A stretch of DNA of 64,000 bases, from the NCBI RefSeq assembly GCF_030643825.1, contig NZ_CP101717.1, forward strand, positions 1,550,001 through 1,614,000, given 5' to 3'. How positions within the stretch are numbered: position 1 is the first letter of the stretch; each line of letters starts with the position of its first letter. The notes under the pieces were generated by a model, which saw only the letters and a program-made list of their open reading frames with translations, had not been told where the DNA came from and did no database searches. Shown here piece after piece: positions 27,829 through 37,491 of the stretch. The translations under genes and the position numbers were made by a program. The DNA comes from Salinispirillum sp. LH 10-3-1. GTDB taxonomy: Bacteria > Pseudomonadota > Gammaproteobacteria > Pseudomonadales > Natronospirillaceae.

Positions 27829-27860
27829 AAAAAAAGCCCTGCTGTTGCAGGGCTTTTTTT
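27829..27860 (-). terminator. Rho-independent terminator of acnB
   Basis: GCCCTGC / GCAGGGC (27836-27842 and 27847-27853) with a TGTT loop, flanked by seven A and seven T. Read on the minus strand it lies 31 nt after the acnB stop. Its symmetry would allow action in both directions. Confidence 0.92.
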
Positions 27861-27890
27861 TATTGGCAAGTCATGCCCGCGTATTTACGA

Positions 27891-30464
27891 TCACGCCGCG
27901 TCAGTCGCGATCACCGAAGAGGCCGCAGCAACAAAGTCGTCCATTTTGTCGAAGTTCAGGTAGCGATATACCTCACCCGACATACTGTCGATCTTGTTAG
28001 CGTATTCCAAGTACTCTGCAGGAGAAGGCAGCTTACCCAAAACCGATGCAATAGCAGCCAACTCGGCAGAGGCTAAGTAGACGTTTGCACCATCACCTAA
28101 ACGGTTCGGGAAGTTACGAGTAGACGTGGATACGACTGTAGACTTCGCGGCGACACGTGCCTGGTTACCCATGCACAGTGAGCAACCTGGCATCTCGGTG
28201 CGCGCACCAGCACGGCCATAGATGTTGTAGTAGCCTTCTTCCATCAAAACGTGCTGGTCCATCTTCGTCGGCGGAGAAACCCACAGGCGAGTGCTGAGCG
28301 AACCGTTATGCTGCTCGAGCAGTTTGCCAGCAGCGCGGAAGTGACCAATGTTGGTCATGCAAGAACCGATGAAGACTTCATCGATCTTGTCGCCTTGCAC
28401 GTCAGACAGCAAGCGAGCGTCGTCCGGGTCGTTCGGTGCGCACAGGATTGGCTCTTTGATCTCTGACATGTCGATTTCGATGACGTGCGCGTACTCGGCG
28501 TCTTTGTCAGCACGCATCAACGATGGGCTGGCTAACCACTCTTCCATCGCTTTAGCGCGACGCTCAAGGGTACGTGGGTCGCCGTAACCATTGGCGATCA
28601 TCCAGCGCAGCATAACAACGTTTGAGCGCAGGTATTCTGCTACCGAGTCTTCAGACAGGGTGATGGTGCAGCCAGCAGCAGAGCGCTCGGCAGAAGCGTC
28701 TGACAATTCAAACGCTTGCTCAACCGTCAGCTCTTCCAGGCCTTCGATTTCCAGAATGCGGCCAGAGAACTCGTTAATTTTGCCTTTCTTCTCAACAGTC
28801 AACAGACCTTCTTTGATGCCGTAATACGGGATGGCGTGAACCAGATCACGCAATGTGATGCCCGGTTGACGTTTGCCTTTAAAGCGCACCAACACTGACT
28901 CAGGCATGTCCAAAGGCATAACGCCTGTGGCTGCAGCAAACGCCACCAAACCAGAACCGGCAGGGAAGGAGATACCCATAGGGAAGCGGGTGTGCGAGTC
29001 GCCACCAGTGCCCACGGTGTCCGGCAGCAACATGCGGTTCAGCCACGAGTGAATGATACCGTCACCTGGGCGCAAAGACACACCGCCGCGGTTCATGATG
29101 AAGTCGGGCAGGGTGTGCTGTGTGTCGATATCAACAGGCTTGGGATACGCTGCGGTGTGGCAGAACGACTGCATCACCAGATCGGTTGAGAAGCCTAGGC
29201 AAGCCAGGTCTTTCAATTCATCTCGCGTCATCGGACCGGTAGTATCCTGCGAGCCAACCGTAGTCATCTTGGGTTCGCAGTATTGGCCAGGGCGAATACC
29301 GGTGGTGCCACAAGCCTTACCGACCATCTTCTGGGCCAGTGTGAAGCCTTTGTTGCTCTGCTCAGTTACGCCCGGACGACGGAATACGTCAGACGGTGCC
29401 AAGCCCATTTGCTCGCGGGCACGGTCAGTTAAGCCACGGCCGATGATCAGTGGGATACGGCCGCCAGCGCGAACTTCGTCCAACAGCACGTCAGTTTTCA
29501 GGCTGAATTCAGTAATCACTTTGCCGTCTTTCTCTACTTTCCCTTCATACGGGAAAATGTCGATGACGTCGCCGGTGTTCATTTCAGAAACATCCAGCTC
29601 GATTGGCAAGGCACCAGCGTCTTCCATGGTGTTGAAGAAGATGGGGGCAATTTTGCCGCCCAAGCAGAAGCCGCCGGCGCGCTTGTTCGGTACAAAAGGA
29701 ATGTCGTCACCGGTAAACCACAGCACAGAGTTCGTGGCGGACTTACGTGACGAACCGGTACCTACCACGTCACCGACATAGGCTACGGGGTGACCTTTGG
29801 CTTTCAGGTTTTCAATGGTGGCAATGGGGTTGGGTTCCATGCCGTCACGCGGGTTCTTCAGCATGGCTAAGCCGTGCAGTGGGATGTCCGGGCGTGACCA
29901 GGCGTCCTGCGCAGGTGAGAGGTCATCGGTGTTGGTTTCACCGGGGACTTTGAATACCGTCAGGGTAATCTTGTCAGCCAGTGGCGCACGGTTCAGGAAC
30001 CATTCAGCGTCCGCCCAGCTTTGCATAACGGCTTTTGCGTTGGCGTTGCCAGCATCGGCCTGCTCTGCCACATCGTGAAAGGCATCAAAGACCAACAAAG
30101 TCTTTTTCAATTGTTCAGCGGCGACGGCGCCCAACTCGGCGTCTTTCAGTAAACCAACCAGAGTCTCGATGTTGTAACCACCGAGCATAGTGCCCAGCAG
30201 CTCAACAGCGCGGGTTTTGCTGATCAGCGGGCTTTGGTCTTCACCTTTGGCAATTGCAGATAAGTAGCCTGCTTTAACGTAAGCCGCTTCATCAACGCCC
30301 GGCGGTACGCGCTCGACGATCAAATCAAGAATAAATTCTTCTTCACCTTTCGGTGGGTTTTTCAGAAGCTCCACCAGAGCGGTGACTTGCTCAGCGTTAA
30401 GAGGCTTAGGTGGGATGCCTTGTGCGGCACGTTCTTCTACGTGTTTACGATAGGCTTCTAACAC
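27891..30464 (-). CDS. acnB: Aconitate hydratase B
   Basis: The TCA-cycle enzyme interconverting citrate and isocitrate through a [4Fe-4S] cluster; it may also act as 2-methylisocitrate dehydratase. The 857-residue protein has the HEAT-like N-terminal domain special to AcnB, the swivel domain, and the catalytic core. Cluster cysteines are in [20 protein letters not shown] and the [13 protein letters not shown] segment. Other markers are [14 protein letters not shown] and [20 protein letters not shown]. Translation begins with GTG at 30464 behind GGAG. It is a single gene with its own terminator; the 213 bp upstream carries its promoter region. Confidence 0.97.
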   Translation of the reverse strand: MLEAYRKHVEERAAQGIPPKPLNAEQVTALVELLKNPPKGEEEFILDLIVERVPPGVDEAAYVKAGYLSAIAKGEDQSPLISKTRAVELLGTMLGGYNIETLVGLLKDAELGAVAAEQLKKTLLVFDAFHDVAEQADAGNANAKAVMQSWADAEWFLNRAPLADKITLTVFKVPGETNTDDLSPAQDAWSRPDIPLHGLAMLKNPRDGMEPNPIATIENLKAKGHPVAYVGDVVGTGSSRKSATNSVLWFTGDDIPFVPNKRAGGFCLGGKIAPIFFNTMEDAGALPIELDVSEMNTGDVIDIFPYEGKVEKDGKVITEFSLKTDVLLDEVRAGGRIPLIIGRGLTDRAREQMGLAPSDVFRRPGVTEQSNKGFTLAQKMVGKACGTTGIRPGQYCEPKMTTVGSQDTTGPMTRDELKDLACLGFSTDLVMQSFCHTAAYPKPVDIDTQHTLPDFIMNRGGVSLRPGDGIIHSWLNRMLLPDTVGTGGDSHTRFPMGISFPAGSGLVAFAAATGVMPLDMPESVLVRFKGKRQPGITLRDLVHAIPYYGIKEGLLTVEKKGKINEFSGRILEIEGLEELTVEQAFELSDASAERSAAGCTITLSEDSVAEYLRSNVVMLRWMIANGYGDPRTLERRAKAMEEWLASPSLMRADKDAEYAHVIEIDMSEIKEPILCAPNDPDDARLLSDVQGDKIDEVFIGSCMTNIGHFRAAGKLLEQHNGSLSTRLWVSPPTKMDQHVLMEEGYYNIYGRAGARTEMPGCSLCMGNQARVAAKSTVVSTSTRNFPNRLGDGANVYLASAELAAIASVLGKLPSPAEYLEYANKIDSMSGEVYRYLNFDKMDDFVAAASSVIATDAA

Positions 30465-30677
30465 GGTGGATTCTCCATTCAGTTGTCAGGGGGCGTGATG
30501 ACTATGGTGCATGGTAACCGCACCAAAAGGCAGGGTGACTGAACAATCATCACGGCCGGAAAAACGTCGTAAGTGTAGTGTATTAGGGCGAAAAAGTTAA
30601 TAGAGCAAGGGGTGTGGCGGTATTTGCAAATCAGAATTTCACTATTTGATTTGGTGATAGTGGGGCGCCATGGCGTG

Positions 30678-31328
30678 TTAATCGACCCCCAATATTTTGT
30701 GAGTTTGTAGTGTCAGACGCCATTTGGGGTGGGCTAGACAGTAGCGAATGGTCGCACGAACGTTGTTAGACTGCGGAGAGATTAAGTCTGCTCGTGGTGG
30801 ATTCATCGGAGACAAATAATAATGTTTGGCCAGAATGTGGGTGAATCGTTCGGGTGTGGCGTCAGCTTGTGGATAGACCAGTTTCAATTCGTCGCACTCT
30901 TTAATCACGACGTCGGCGGTGCCTTTCGGGGATACACACAGCCAATCCACACCTGGAGGTGCGGGGAGGGTGCCATTAGTTTCTACACCGACTTCGAATC
31001 CGGCTTCATGCATGGCGTCAATCAGTGCTGCATCAAGCTGCAACAGCGGCTCTCCGCCGGTAAAAATAACGTAACGATGCGCTTCACCCGGTGGCCACAG
31101 GGCCAAGATGTGCTCGACTAAACACTCCGCTGTTTTGAATTTTCCGCCGTGTTGGCCGTCGGTACCGATAAAGTCGGTATCGCAAAAAGAGCACACGGCC
31201 GATATGCGATCAACCTCGCGGCCGCTCCATAGGTTGCATCCGGTAAAACGACAGAATACTGCAGGGCGACCCGTGTGAGCACCTTCTCCTTGCAGTGAAT
31301 AGAAGGCTTCTTTTACGCTATAGGTCAT
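30678..31328 (-). CDS. queE: 7-carboxy-7-deazaguanine synthase QueE
   Basis: A radical SAM enzyme of queuosine (7-deazaguanine) synthesis. The 216-residue protein has the QueE cluster motif with the long spacing C31-x14-C46-x2-C49, preceded by FYSLQGEGAHTGRPAVF, and GGEPLLQ for SAM binding. Its start overlaps the stop of the GGDEF-EAL gene (ATGA), which makes it the distal gene of that transcript. No other queuosine gene is in the window. Confidence 0.95.
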   Translation of the reverse strand: MTYSVKEAFYSLQGEGAHTGRPAVFCRFTGCNLWSGREVDRISAVCSFCDTDFIGTDGQHGGKFKTAECLVEHILALWPPGEAHRYVIFTGGEPLLQLDAALIDAMHEAGFEVGVETNGTLPAPPGVDWLCVSPKGTADVVIKECDELKLVYPQADATPERFTHILAKHYYLSPMNPPRADLISPQSNNVRATIRYCLAHPKWRLTLQTHKILGVD

Positions 31329-33787
31329 GCAGTAGTGCCTGTTTGGCGATGTGGGGTGACGGGTTGATTTTGCAATAATGCGGTCATGTCTTCAACAACG
31401 ACCGGGCGTGAAAAATAGTAACCCTGATAGCGCTGGCAGCCGTTAGCCTTTAGGAAGGTCAATTGTTGCTCTGTTTCTACACCCTCCGCTACGGTATGCA
31501 GCTTCATGTGGCGGGCTATCGCCAAAATAGTCTCTACAATGGCGGCGTCGTTAACGTCGTCAGTAATGTCACGAATAAAGCTCTGATCAATTTTGATCAC
31601 ATCGATGGGCAGGCGCTTCAAGTAAGCCAGCGAAGAGTATCCGGTGCCAAAATCATCAATGGAGAAGAATACTCCGTAGTCACGCAGTTGTTGCATGCGT
31701 TCTACCGTTTCTTTCATTTGCTCGATTAGCATGCTTTCGGTGATTTCCATATCCAGATAGCTGGGTGAAATACCATGTTCCTCGGTCGAATGGCGCACCT
31801 GATGAATAAAGTCGGCTTGCGCAAACTGACGCGCGCTGACGTTTACGCCAAGGCGCATACCAGGGTGCCATAGTCCGTCGGTCACCCATTGGGCCAAGTC
31901 TCGACAGGCGGTATCTAACACCCAGCGGCCTACTTGCACAATCAAGCCCGTCGATTCCAGTGTCGGAATAAATTCTAAGGGAGAGACGATGCCGCGCTCA
32001 GGGTGTTTCCAGCGTAGTAATACTTCCGCACCGGTTATCTCGCCGGTCGACACGTCTACCTGTGGTTGGTAGGTCAGGAAGAATTGATTTTCTTCTATGG
32101 CCTGCCGCAAGCCGGTTTCCAAAGCCAAACGACGACTCGCTTCTTCACTCATACTGGGCTGGAAGACTTGGCAGGTGTTTTTGCCGAGGTTTTTGGCCGT
32201 GACCATCGCTATATCGGCATTGCGCAATAAGTCGGTGGCTGCCAGTTCAGCATCCGGGAACACGGCAATACCGATACTGGCCGTGACGTTGAGGCGCTGA
32301 TTATCAAACCAAAACGGCGCGGCAACTAATTCACGGATGACATTAGCCCTAAACTCAGCGTGGAAGAGAGCTTCTTTGCCTCGGTGAGAAATATTGGGAA
32401 TGCAGAGCACAAATTCGTCACTGCCTAACCGGGAGACCGTATCTTGATCTTGAGCATGCGCAACCAACCGGCGAGACACCTCACAGAGCACAAAATCACC
32501 CGCGGCATGGCCTAGGGAGTCATTGATGTTCTTGAAGTTATCAAGGTCTACGAAGATCAGTGCGCCGTGTTCATGGGCGTCTGCAGCTTGCGCCTGAATT
32601 TGATCGAGGTGCTCTAACAAATAGTTGCGGTTAGGCAGCCCTGTTAGGCTGTCATGGTAGGCTAAATGTTGAATGTGTTTAGCCGCTTGGCGTCGCTCAG
32701 TGATATCGATGCTGACGGACAAGACCGCCGACTCACCCCGGTAATCGAGCGGGAATTTCTGGCATTCGAAGACGCGTTCACGGCCATCGCGTCCAACGAT
32801 GGTTTGCTCAGCAATCTGCAGCGCTTCTTGTTTGGCGAGCACTAGCTGATCGGGATCAAACAGTTTATGCCAGATGTTTGCACTGACATAGCCCTGCAGG
32901 GAAGTTACAGGGGCTTGGTCAAGATCCGTCGGTTTGCGCCCGAATAACGCTGCAAATGCTCGATTGACCACCATTAAACGATGTTCATGGTTAACGACAT
33001 AAATGATTTGCGGGAGATGGTCGACCAGCTCACGAATGTTTTCATAGGCCGCTTGGCTGCTTTTTTCTGCGCGATCGCGTTCGACCAAAAGGTTTTGTAC
33101 GGTTTTAACAAAGCGGTTAGCACTGTCAGTCAGAACACCCAGCTCATCTTCTTTGTGATGTGGGATGTGCAAGGCTTCCAGTGTTTCAACGGTGGGGTCA
33201 ACATCGCGGAATCGCTGGCTCAAAATCGTCAAAGGCCGGGTCACCATCCAGTGGGCCGCTAAGAACAAGGCTGCCACAATCATCATGGTCCGCAGAATGG
33301 CAAGGCGGAGTCCGGTGCCAGAGCGCTGTACGAAGGGTTCAAGCGCAATCAGTGGATCAATTTCTAGAATCAGTGTGCCAGTACTCTCAGCGCCGGCTAT
33401 GTTGATAGCGATGGAGTAGGGCGATTGTTCTGTCGGGATCAGGCGACGCATACCCGACGGGTCTGTTCTGGTTGCGACGCTGCGTTCTCTGCTGGCCAGT
33501 TCATTGCCAAGCTCATCGACCACCAAACTGCGGGTGACGAAATCATAGGTCATGAGTCCGTTAGTGACTTCTTCCGCCAGTAGGGTGTCCAGATTATATA
33601 TAGCGCGAGCTGCGGCCGGTTCGTAGGCTTGTAAAAGCGATTCGATGGTCTGATCAATACGCTCGCGCTCAGCGCGGTAGTCCACTAAAGACTGAACCGC
33701 GCCAAGTACGAGCCCAAGAACTAGGGCCACCAGTACGCTCACTAAAGCGAGCTTCACCGCTATGTGATGACCTAACTTCATCGTCAT
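31325..33787 (-). CDS. GGDEF-EAL cyclic di-GMP protein with PAS and HAMP
   Basis: A membrane-bound 820-residue c-di-GMP turnover protein. The order is membrane segment (about 8-30), periplasmic domain, second segment (LAILRTMMIVAALFLAAHWM), HAMP, PAS (HLPQIIYVVNHEHRLMVVNR), GGDEF, EAL. The cyclase signature is GSDEF near residue 455, one change from GGDEF. The EAL signature is EVL (GAEVLLRWKHPE, near 590). Metal-binding residues in NVSARQF, EITES, DDFGTGYSSLAYLKRLPIDV and EGVET are intact. Phosphodiesterase activity is therefore likely, cyclase activity less certain. An in-frame ATG at 33781 is an alternative start. queE is coupled downstream. Confidence 0.92.
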   Translation of the reverse strand: MTMKLGHHIAVKLALVSVLVALVLGLVLGAVQSLVDYRAERERIDQTIESLLQAYEPAAARAIYNLDTLLAEEVTNGLMTYDFVTRSLVVDELGNELASRERSVATRTDPSGMRRLIPTEQSPYSIAINIAGAESTGTLILEIDPLIALEPFVQRSGTGLRLAILRTMMIVAALFLAAHWMVTRPLTILSQRFRDVDPTVETLEALHIPHHKEDELGVLTDSANRFVKTVQNLLVERDRAEKSSQAAYENIRELVDHLPQIIYVVNHEHRLMVVNRAFAALFGRKPTDLDQAPVTSLQGYVSANIWHKLFDPDQLVLAKQEALQIAEQTIVGRDGRERVFECQKFPLDYRGESAVLSVSIDITERRQAAKHIQHLAYHDSLTGLPNRNYLLEHLDQIQAQAADAHEHGALIFVDLDNFKNINDSLGHAAGDFVLCEVSRRLVAHAQDQDTVSRLGSDEFVLCIPNISHRGKEALFHAEFRANVIRELVAAPFWFDNQRLNVTASIGIAVFPDAELAATDLLRNADIAMVTAKNLGKNTCQVFQPSMSEEASRRLALETGLRQAIEENQFFLTYQPQVDVSTGEITGAEVLLRWKHPERGIVSPLEFIPTLESTGLIVQVGRWVLDTACRDLAQWVTDGLWHPGMRLGVNVSARQFAQADFIHQVRHSTEEHGISPSYLDMEITESMLIEQMKETVERMQQLRDYGVFFSIDDFGTGYSSLAYLKRLPIDVIKIDQSFIRDITDDVNDAAIVETILAIARHMKLHTVAEGVETEQQLTFLKANGCQRYQGYYFSRPVVVEDMTALLQNQPVTPHRQTGTTA

Positions 33788-33880
33788 GCATCAACAACTC
33801 TATGACTACAGAGCTTAAATGTAGAGTAAATGACTGCATTAGGGCAAGCGAAGAAGCAACAGAAAGTGCGTTGATTTGTC

Positions 33881-34192
33881 TCAATTCCTAAATAAATGCG
33901 GCCAGCGCCAGGCTAAATACCAGCACAAAAGCCAATTACCCATCACCAAGAACAGCGGCACAAACAGCAGTACAAGTAGCTTGCGCGGTTCCAGCATCCA
34001 TAGAAACAGCAGACTGATAATAAATCCGAGATAGAGATCGACCAGCGTCACCTTGCCCCAGACCAATCCGCCAATCATCGGGCCTTCGACAAAAATACTG
34101 ACCGAAAGTGCGGCCAAAATTATTTGCAGTAAAAAAGCGGTGCCGAGTAGAAACAAACCGACACGAAGCCAAAACTGTGGGCGCTGCGACAT
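33881..34192 (-). CDS. Hypothetical membrane protein, 103 residues
   Basis: Not recognised. Three strongly hydrophobic segments are seen: FWLRVGLFLLGTAFLLQIIL, LVDLYLGFIISLLFLWML, and LLVLLFVPLFLVMGNWLLCW. It starts 4 nt after the preceding gene and is part of the photolyase/lipid gene series. The small size and three segments suggest an inner-membrane accessory protein; no function can be given. Confidence 0.7.
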   Translation of the reverse strand: MSQRPQFWLRVGLFLLGTAFLLQIILAALSVSIFVEGPMIGGLVWGKVTLVDLYLGFIISLLFLWMLEPRKLLVLLFVPLFLVMGNWLLCWYLAWRWPHLFRN

Positions 34193-34196
34193 GGGA

Positions 34197-34910
34197 TTAG
34201 CCTTCTGTGGAGTTGTTTGTTAGGTATTCGTATTCGATGATGGCATTCACGATACTGCCATCACGGCGGAAGTTGGTGATGCCTTGGTAACGTTGCAGTG
34301 CCAGGGTCTCACGGTCATATACTAGATCAATGGGATCAACGAAGAAGCGGATAATAGCCGAACGTGGTGCAACGCGCACTTCAATGGTGTTGTCGTTCAG
34401 TGACTGCAACTGTGCCGTGAACGCGTAGGTGCGACCGGCGCCCAAGGACAAAAAATCGAAATCTATACGGCCGTTGTCGATGATGTCGGTCATGCGATCT
34501 TGCAGATACTGATCGAAGCCAGCATCCAAAACTGTGTTTTGAAGGTCAGACAATTGCGCACGTTCCACTGTGTTGCCGTCAGGGCGATCGATGCGCTGTT
34601 GGTAGATGCCTTCGTTAAACCGGCCGATAATCGTTGAACTCTGAATTCTGTCGTCCCACTCTAGCTCTGGCAGATATGGGCGTCCCTCGGGCGTAACCAG
34701 GGTTTTGATGACCATGAGCTCGTCATCTTCATCCCGGTACTCCACCACGCGAGTTTTGGAATTATCACTGTTGATATTGACTCGATGGAATTCACGGTAT
34801 ATTAACGAACCGGTTTCAGGGTCACGCGCCGTGCCCATTAAGTCCCAGTTGGCCGCTGTCGAACCGGTGCTCAAGAGCAGACCAAGCAAACCAATGCTGA
34901 TCAATTTCAT
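34197..34910 (-). CDS. Hypothetical exported protein, 237 residues
   Basis: Not recognised. A clear signal peptide spans residues 1-20 (ISIGLLGLLLSTGSTAA) with no lipobox. The mature part is beta-rich with regular alternation of polar and hydrophobic residues, for example DPETGSLIYREFHRV, TYAFTAQLQSL and NTIEVRVAPRS. That pattern and the neighbours would suit a lipid- or envelope-binding periplasmic protein, but this is inference. The ATG at 34910 follows GGAG. It follows DUF2878 by 27 nt and precedes the small membrane protein by 4 nt. Confidence 0.72.
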   Translation of the reverse strand: MKLISIGLLGLLLSTGSTAANWDLMGTARDPETGSLIYREFHRVNINSDNSKTRVVEYRDEDDELMVIKTLVTPEGRPYLPELEWDDRIQSSTIIGRFNEGIYQQRIDRPDGNTVERAQLSDLQNTVLDAGFDQYLQDRMTDIIDNGRIDFDFLSLGAGRTYAFTAQLQSLNDNTIEVRVAPRSAIIRFFVDPIDLVYDRETLALQRYQGITNFRRDGSIVNAIIEYEYLTNNSTEG

Positions 34911-34937
34911 GGTGTACTCCACGTATTCTTCGAAGTG

Positions 34938-35453
34938 TTAATCTGATGTTGGTGCGCTGCTGGGATCATCCAGAAAGCGTTTTTGCCACGCATGTCTTAA
35001 GGCAATGCCGGCGGGAAAAGCGAAGGCCCACCATAGGCTGTAAGCGATGATGCCAGCAGTGTCCATAGGTTCCGCCGCACCCAGTTTGGCGCCGCCAAAA
35101 TAAGACAGAGGGCCGGAAACCGCGCCCAGCAGGATTTGTAGCCATAGCATCGGAATACGCCACGCCAGATGCCAGATAACGTTGGCAAAACCGATCCACA
35201 ACACAAACAGCCAAATAGGGCCGAGTAGGGTGTTGCCGGTGAACTGAATCAACCCAGCGGCTTGAATCAGCAAGTCAACGCAATAGCCTCCCACTGTGAC
35301 CAGGGCAATAAACGCCAACACGGGTTTCGGCTGCTTAAATACAACGGTAAACAGTAACAGGGCAGACCAAGCCAGTGCCCAGATGTTGCCGAGCATCACG
35401 GTAATAAAGAACGTGGCTTGGTATATAACGCCATGCATCCAAGGTTTGATCAT
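34938..35453 (-). CDS. DUF2878 family membrane protein
   Basis: A 171-residue protein with about five membrane segments, assigned to DUF2878 from its composition and its constant position next to Cfa-like genes in such clusters. Visible blocks are YQATFFITVMLGNIWALAWS, LLGPIWLFVLWIGFANVIWH and GPLSYFGGAKLGAAE. Its start overlaps the Cfa-like gene's stop (ATGA), so expression is coupled. Function unknown; a role in membrane lipid change during oxidative or light stress is suggested only by context. Confidence 0.75.
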   Translation of the reverse strand: MIKPWMHGVIYQATFFITVMLGNIWALAWSALLLFTVVFKQPKPVLAFIALVTVGGYCVDLLIQAAGLIQFTGNTLLGPIWLFVLWIGFANVIWHLAWRIPMLWLQILLGAVSGPLSYFGGAKLGAAEPMDTAGIIAYSLWWAFAFPAGIALRHAWQKRFLDDPSSAPTSD

Positions 35454-36694
35454 GGCATTATCGACTCGCGACGATTGTCGGGCTTGGCGAGCAGGAGTTG
35501 GGCGACCCCGATGTTGCGCTCCCAGAAACCGCCTTCGCAATAGGCAAAATAGTAATTCCACAGCCGCTGAAAAGACTCGTCGTATCCGAGTTCGTGTAGT
35601 TGTTCGGACTGGCGATTAAAGCGCTCACGCCAATCTTTTAACGTGCGAGCATAGTGCGGGCCAAAGTCTTCCATGTGCTTTACCGTCATCTGGGTGACCT
35701 TGCTGACCTCGTTTGCCATGCGTGAAATGCTCGGCAGGGCACCGCCCGGGAAGATGTACTTTTGGATGAAGTCTACGCTCTTGCGATAGTAGTCGTAGCG
35801 TTGATCCGCAATGGTGATGGCTTGCAGTAGCATCGCACCGTTGGGTTTTAATAAGGTATCGCACTTTTTGAAATAGGTAGATAGGTACTCATGGCCCACG
35901 GCTTCAATCATTTCCAATGAAACCAGCTTGTCGTATTCGCCCGTTAATAAGCGATAGTCTTGCAGCAATAGGGTAATGCGATCTTCCAAGCCTTCTTCGG
36001 CAACACGGCGTGCAGCGTAATCGTACTGCTGCTGAGAAATCGTGGTGGTGGTTACCCGGCATCCATAGTGTTTAGCGGCAAATATCGCCATGCCGCCCCA
36101 CCCGGTACCGATTTCTAACAGATGGTCTTGCGGTTGCAGATCCAGCTTCTGACAAATGCGGTGTAACCGAAAAGTTTGCGCATCTTCCAATGAAGCACTG
36201 GCCGCGGGGTACATCGCAGCAGAGTACATCATTTGTGGGTCGAGAAACTTTTCGAACAGGTCGTTCCCTAAATCGTAGTGTGCAGCAATGTTACGGCGCG
36301 ACTGATTAATTGTATTGCGATTAAATTGGTGATCGAGCCACGACAGTGCTTTACGGAACGACACCATTAACTTATTGCTTTCTAAGGCCTTCAAGTTGCG
36401 CGCAAATACTTGTACTACTGCGGTCAGGTCGTGTGTATCCCAGAGCTTCATTACGTAGGCTTCAGCGGCACCCAGACCACCACCCAGTACGAATTCTTTA
36501 TAGACCGCGTTATCACGAATTTCGACGACGGCGCGACAGTGGCTGTTCGCATCGCCAAACGCCCATGTCTGACCGTCCTGTTCCAGTACCAGGTAGCCCT
36601 CTGTAATGTGGCTCTGCAACGCACGGAACATCAAACGCTGCCAGAAGCTTGTTGATGTGCTCGTTGCCAGTTCCTGGTCGCCAGTAATTCTCAT
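35450..36694 (-). CDS. Cyclopropane-fatty-acid-synthase-like methyltransferase
   Basis: A 414-residue SAM-dependent methyltransferase of the Cfa family that should act on unsaturated acyl chains of phospholipids. The SAM loop is LLEIGTGWGGMAIFAAKHYG at 192-211; NIAAHYDLGNDLFEKFLDP and QKYIFPGGALPSI are family blocks. Of the residues that hold bicarbonate in E. coli Cfa (C139, E239, H266, I268, Y317), the first is A159 and the third Q291 here; E264, I293 and Y348 remain. Loss of two ligands argues against ordinary cyclopropane formation. The cfa gene name is therefore withheld. Coupled to DUF1365 (TAATG) and DUF2878 (ATGA). Confidence 0.9.
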   Translation of the reverse strand: MRITGDQELATSTSTSFWQRLMFRALQSHITEGYLVLEQDGQTWAFGDANSHCRAVVEIRDNAVYKEFVLGGGLGAAEAYVMKLWDTHDLTAVVQVFARNLKALESNKLMVSFRKALSWLDHQFNRNTINQSRRNIAAHYDLGNDLFEKFLDPQMMYSAAMYPAASASLEDAQTFRLHRICQKLDLQPQDHLLEIGTGWGGMAIFAAKHYGCRVTTTTISQQQYDYAARRVAEEGLEDRITLLLQDYRLLTGEYDKLVSLEMIEAVGHEYLSTYFKKCDTLLKPNGAMLLQAITIADQRYDYYRKSVDFIQKYIFPGGALPSISRMANEVSKVTQMTVKHMEDFGPHYARTLKDWRERFNRQSEQLHELGYDESFQRLWNYYFAYCEGGFWERNIGVAQLLLAKPDNRRESIMP

Positions 36695-37488
36695 TATTTT
36701 ATTCCTCGTTGCGGGTGCGGAAAAAAAGGCACCTTCTTAAACCACAATCGTGCTGCATGACTGTAAATGCCCCATAGCACCTGCAATGTCATGACAGGAT
36801 ATGTCCAGATTACGCGACCCAGAGAGCGCCGGTTCACTTCCTGACGCTGCAAATGCATCCATGCTGAAAATATCTTTCCTTCTGCATCATTATTCTGCAA
36901 ATACATAGTCGATTCTTGACCCGGCACGCCAAAATGCCACTCGTAGTCATGATCCATCGGATGGAATGGGCTGACGTGGAAGTCTTTTTTGACCTTAAAA
37001 ACCCAGTTATCACCTTTCTTCCCCTCTGCTGCAATGCCATCGCCTCGTGGTTCGGGTGTCAGTACATACTGGTAACGATCAAGCCACGGGGTATTGGTGA
37101 TTTCCGGGATAATGGCAACTGGGGTTGTGTCGTCGCCGGCGTCAAACGCGAAGTAGAACGATACGGGGTTAAAGCTGAGGCCAAAATTGCGCCATTGTGT
37201 CATGACCCGCACCGCACCGGTTGGGCGGTGACCCGTGCGTTCAGCCACCAAGTCCAACACAGCGTCCTTCAACGGCTTGTTCGTCGGGCGCATGAAATCA
37301 TTACGTTTGAACCAGATCAGGTTGCGCTTAAACGCACCCCATAGGGGGTGCAATTTGGCAATGGCTTCGACTTCGTCCAGGTCGGTGTACATCATGTAGA
37401 CGCGGTATTCCAAGCGATGGTTCTTGGGCCGCAATCGTTCGTGCCCAACGAGGCCGGTGTAGATGCCACTGTGTAGCTGCCCGGTCAT
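36694..37488 (-). CDS. DUF1365 domain protein
   Basis: A 264-residue protein of the DUF1365 family, found almost always beside a Cfa-like methyltransferase and a flavin oxidoreductase. Recognisable parts are [20 protein letters not shown] at the N-terminus, [20 protein letters not shown], and [20 protein letters not shown]. The reaction is unknown. It lies 3 nt after the oxidoreductase gene and overlaps the methyltransferase start by 1 nt. Confidence 0.87.
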   Translation of the reverse strand: MTGQLHSGIYTGLVGHERLRPKNHRLEYRVYMMYTDLDEVEAIAKLHPLWGAFKRNLIWFKRNDFMRPTNKPLKDAVLDLVAERTGHRPTGAVRVMTQWRNFGLSFNPVSFYFAFDAGDDTTPVAIIPEITNTPWLDRYQYVLTPEPRGDGIAAEGKKGDNWVFKVKKDFHVSPFHPMDHDYEWHFGVPGQESTMYLQNNDAEGKIFSAWMHLQRQEVNRRSLGRVIWTYPVMTLQVLWGIYSHAARLWFKKVPFFPHPQRGIK

Positions 37489-37491
37489 CGA

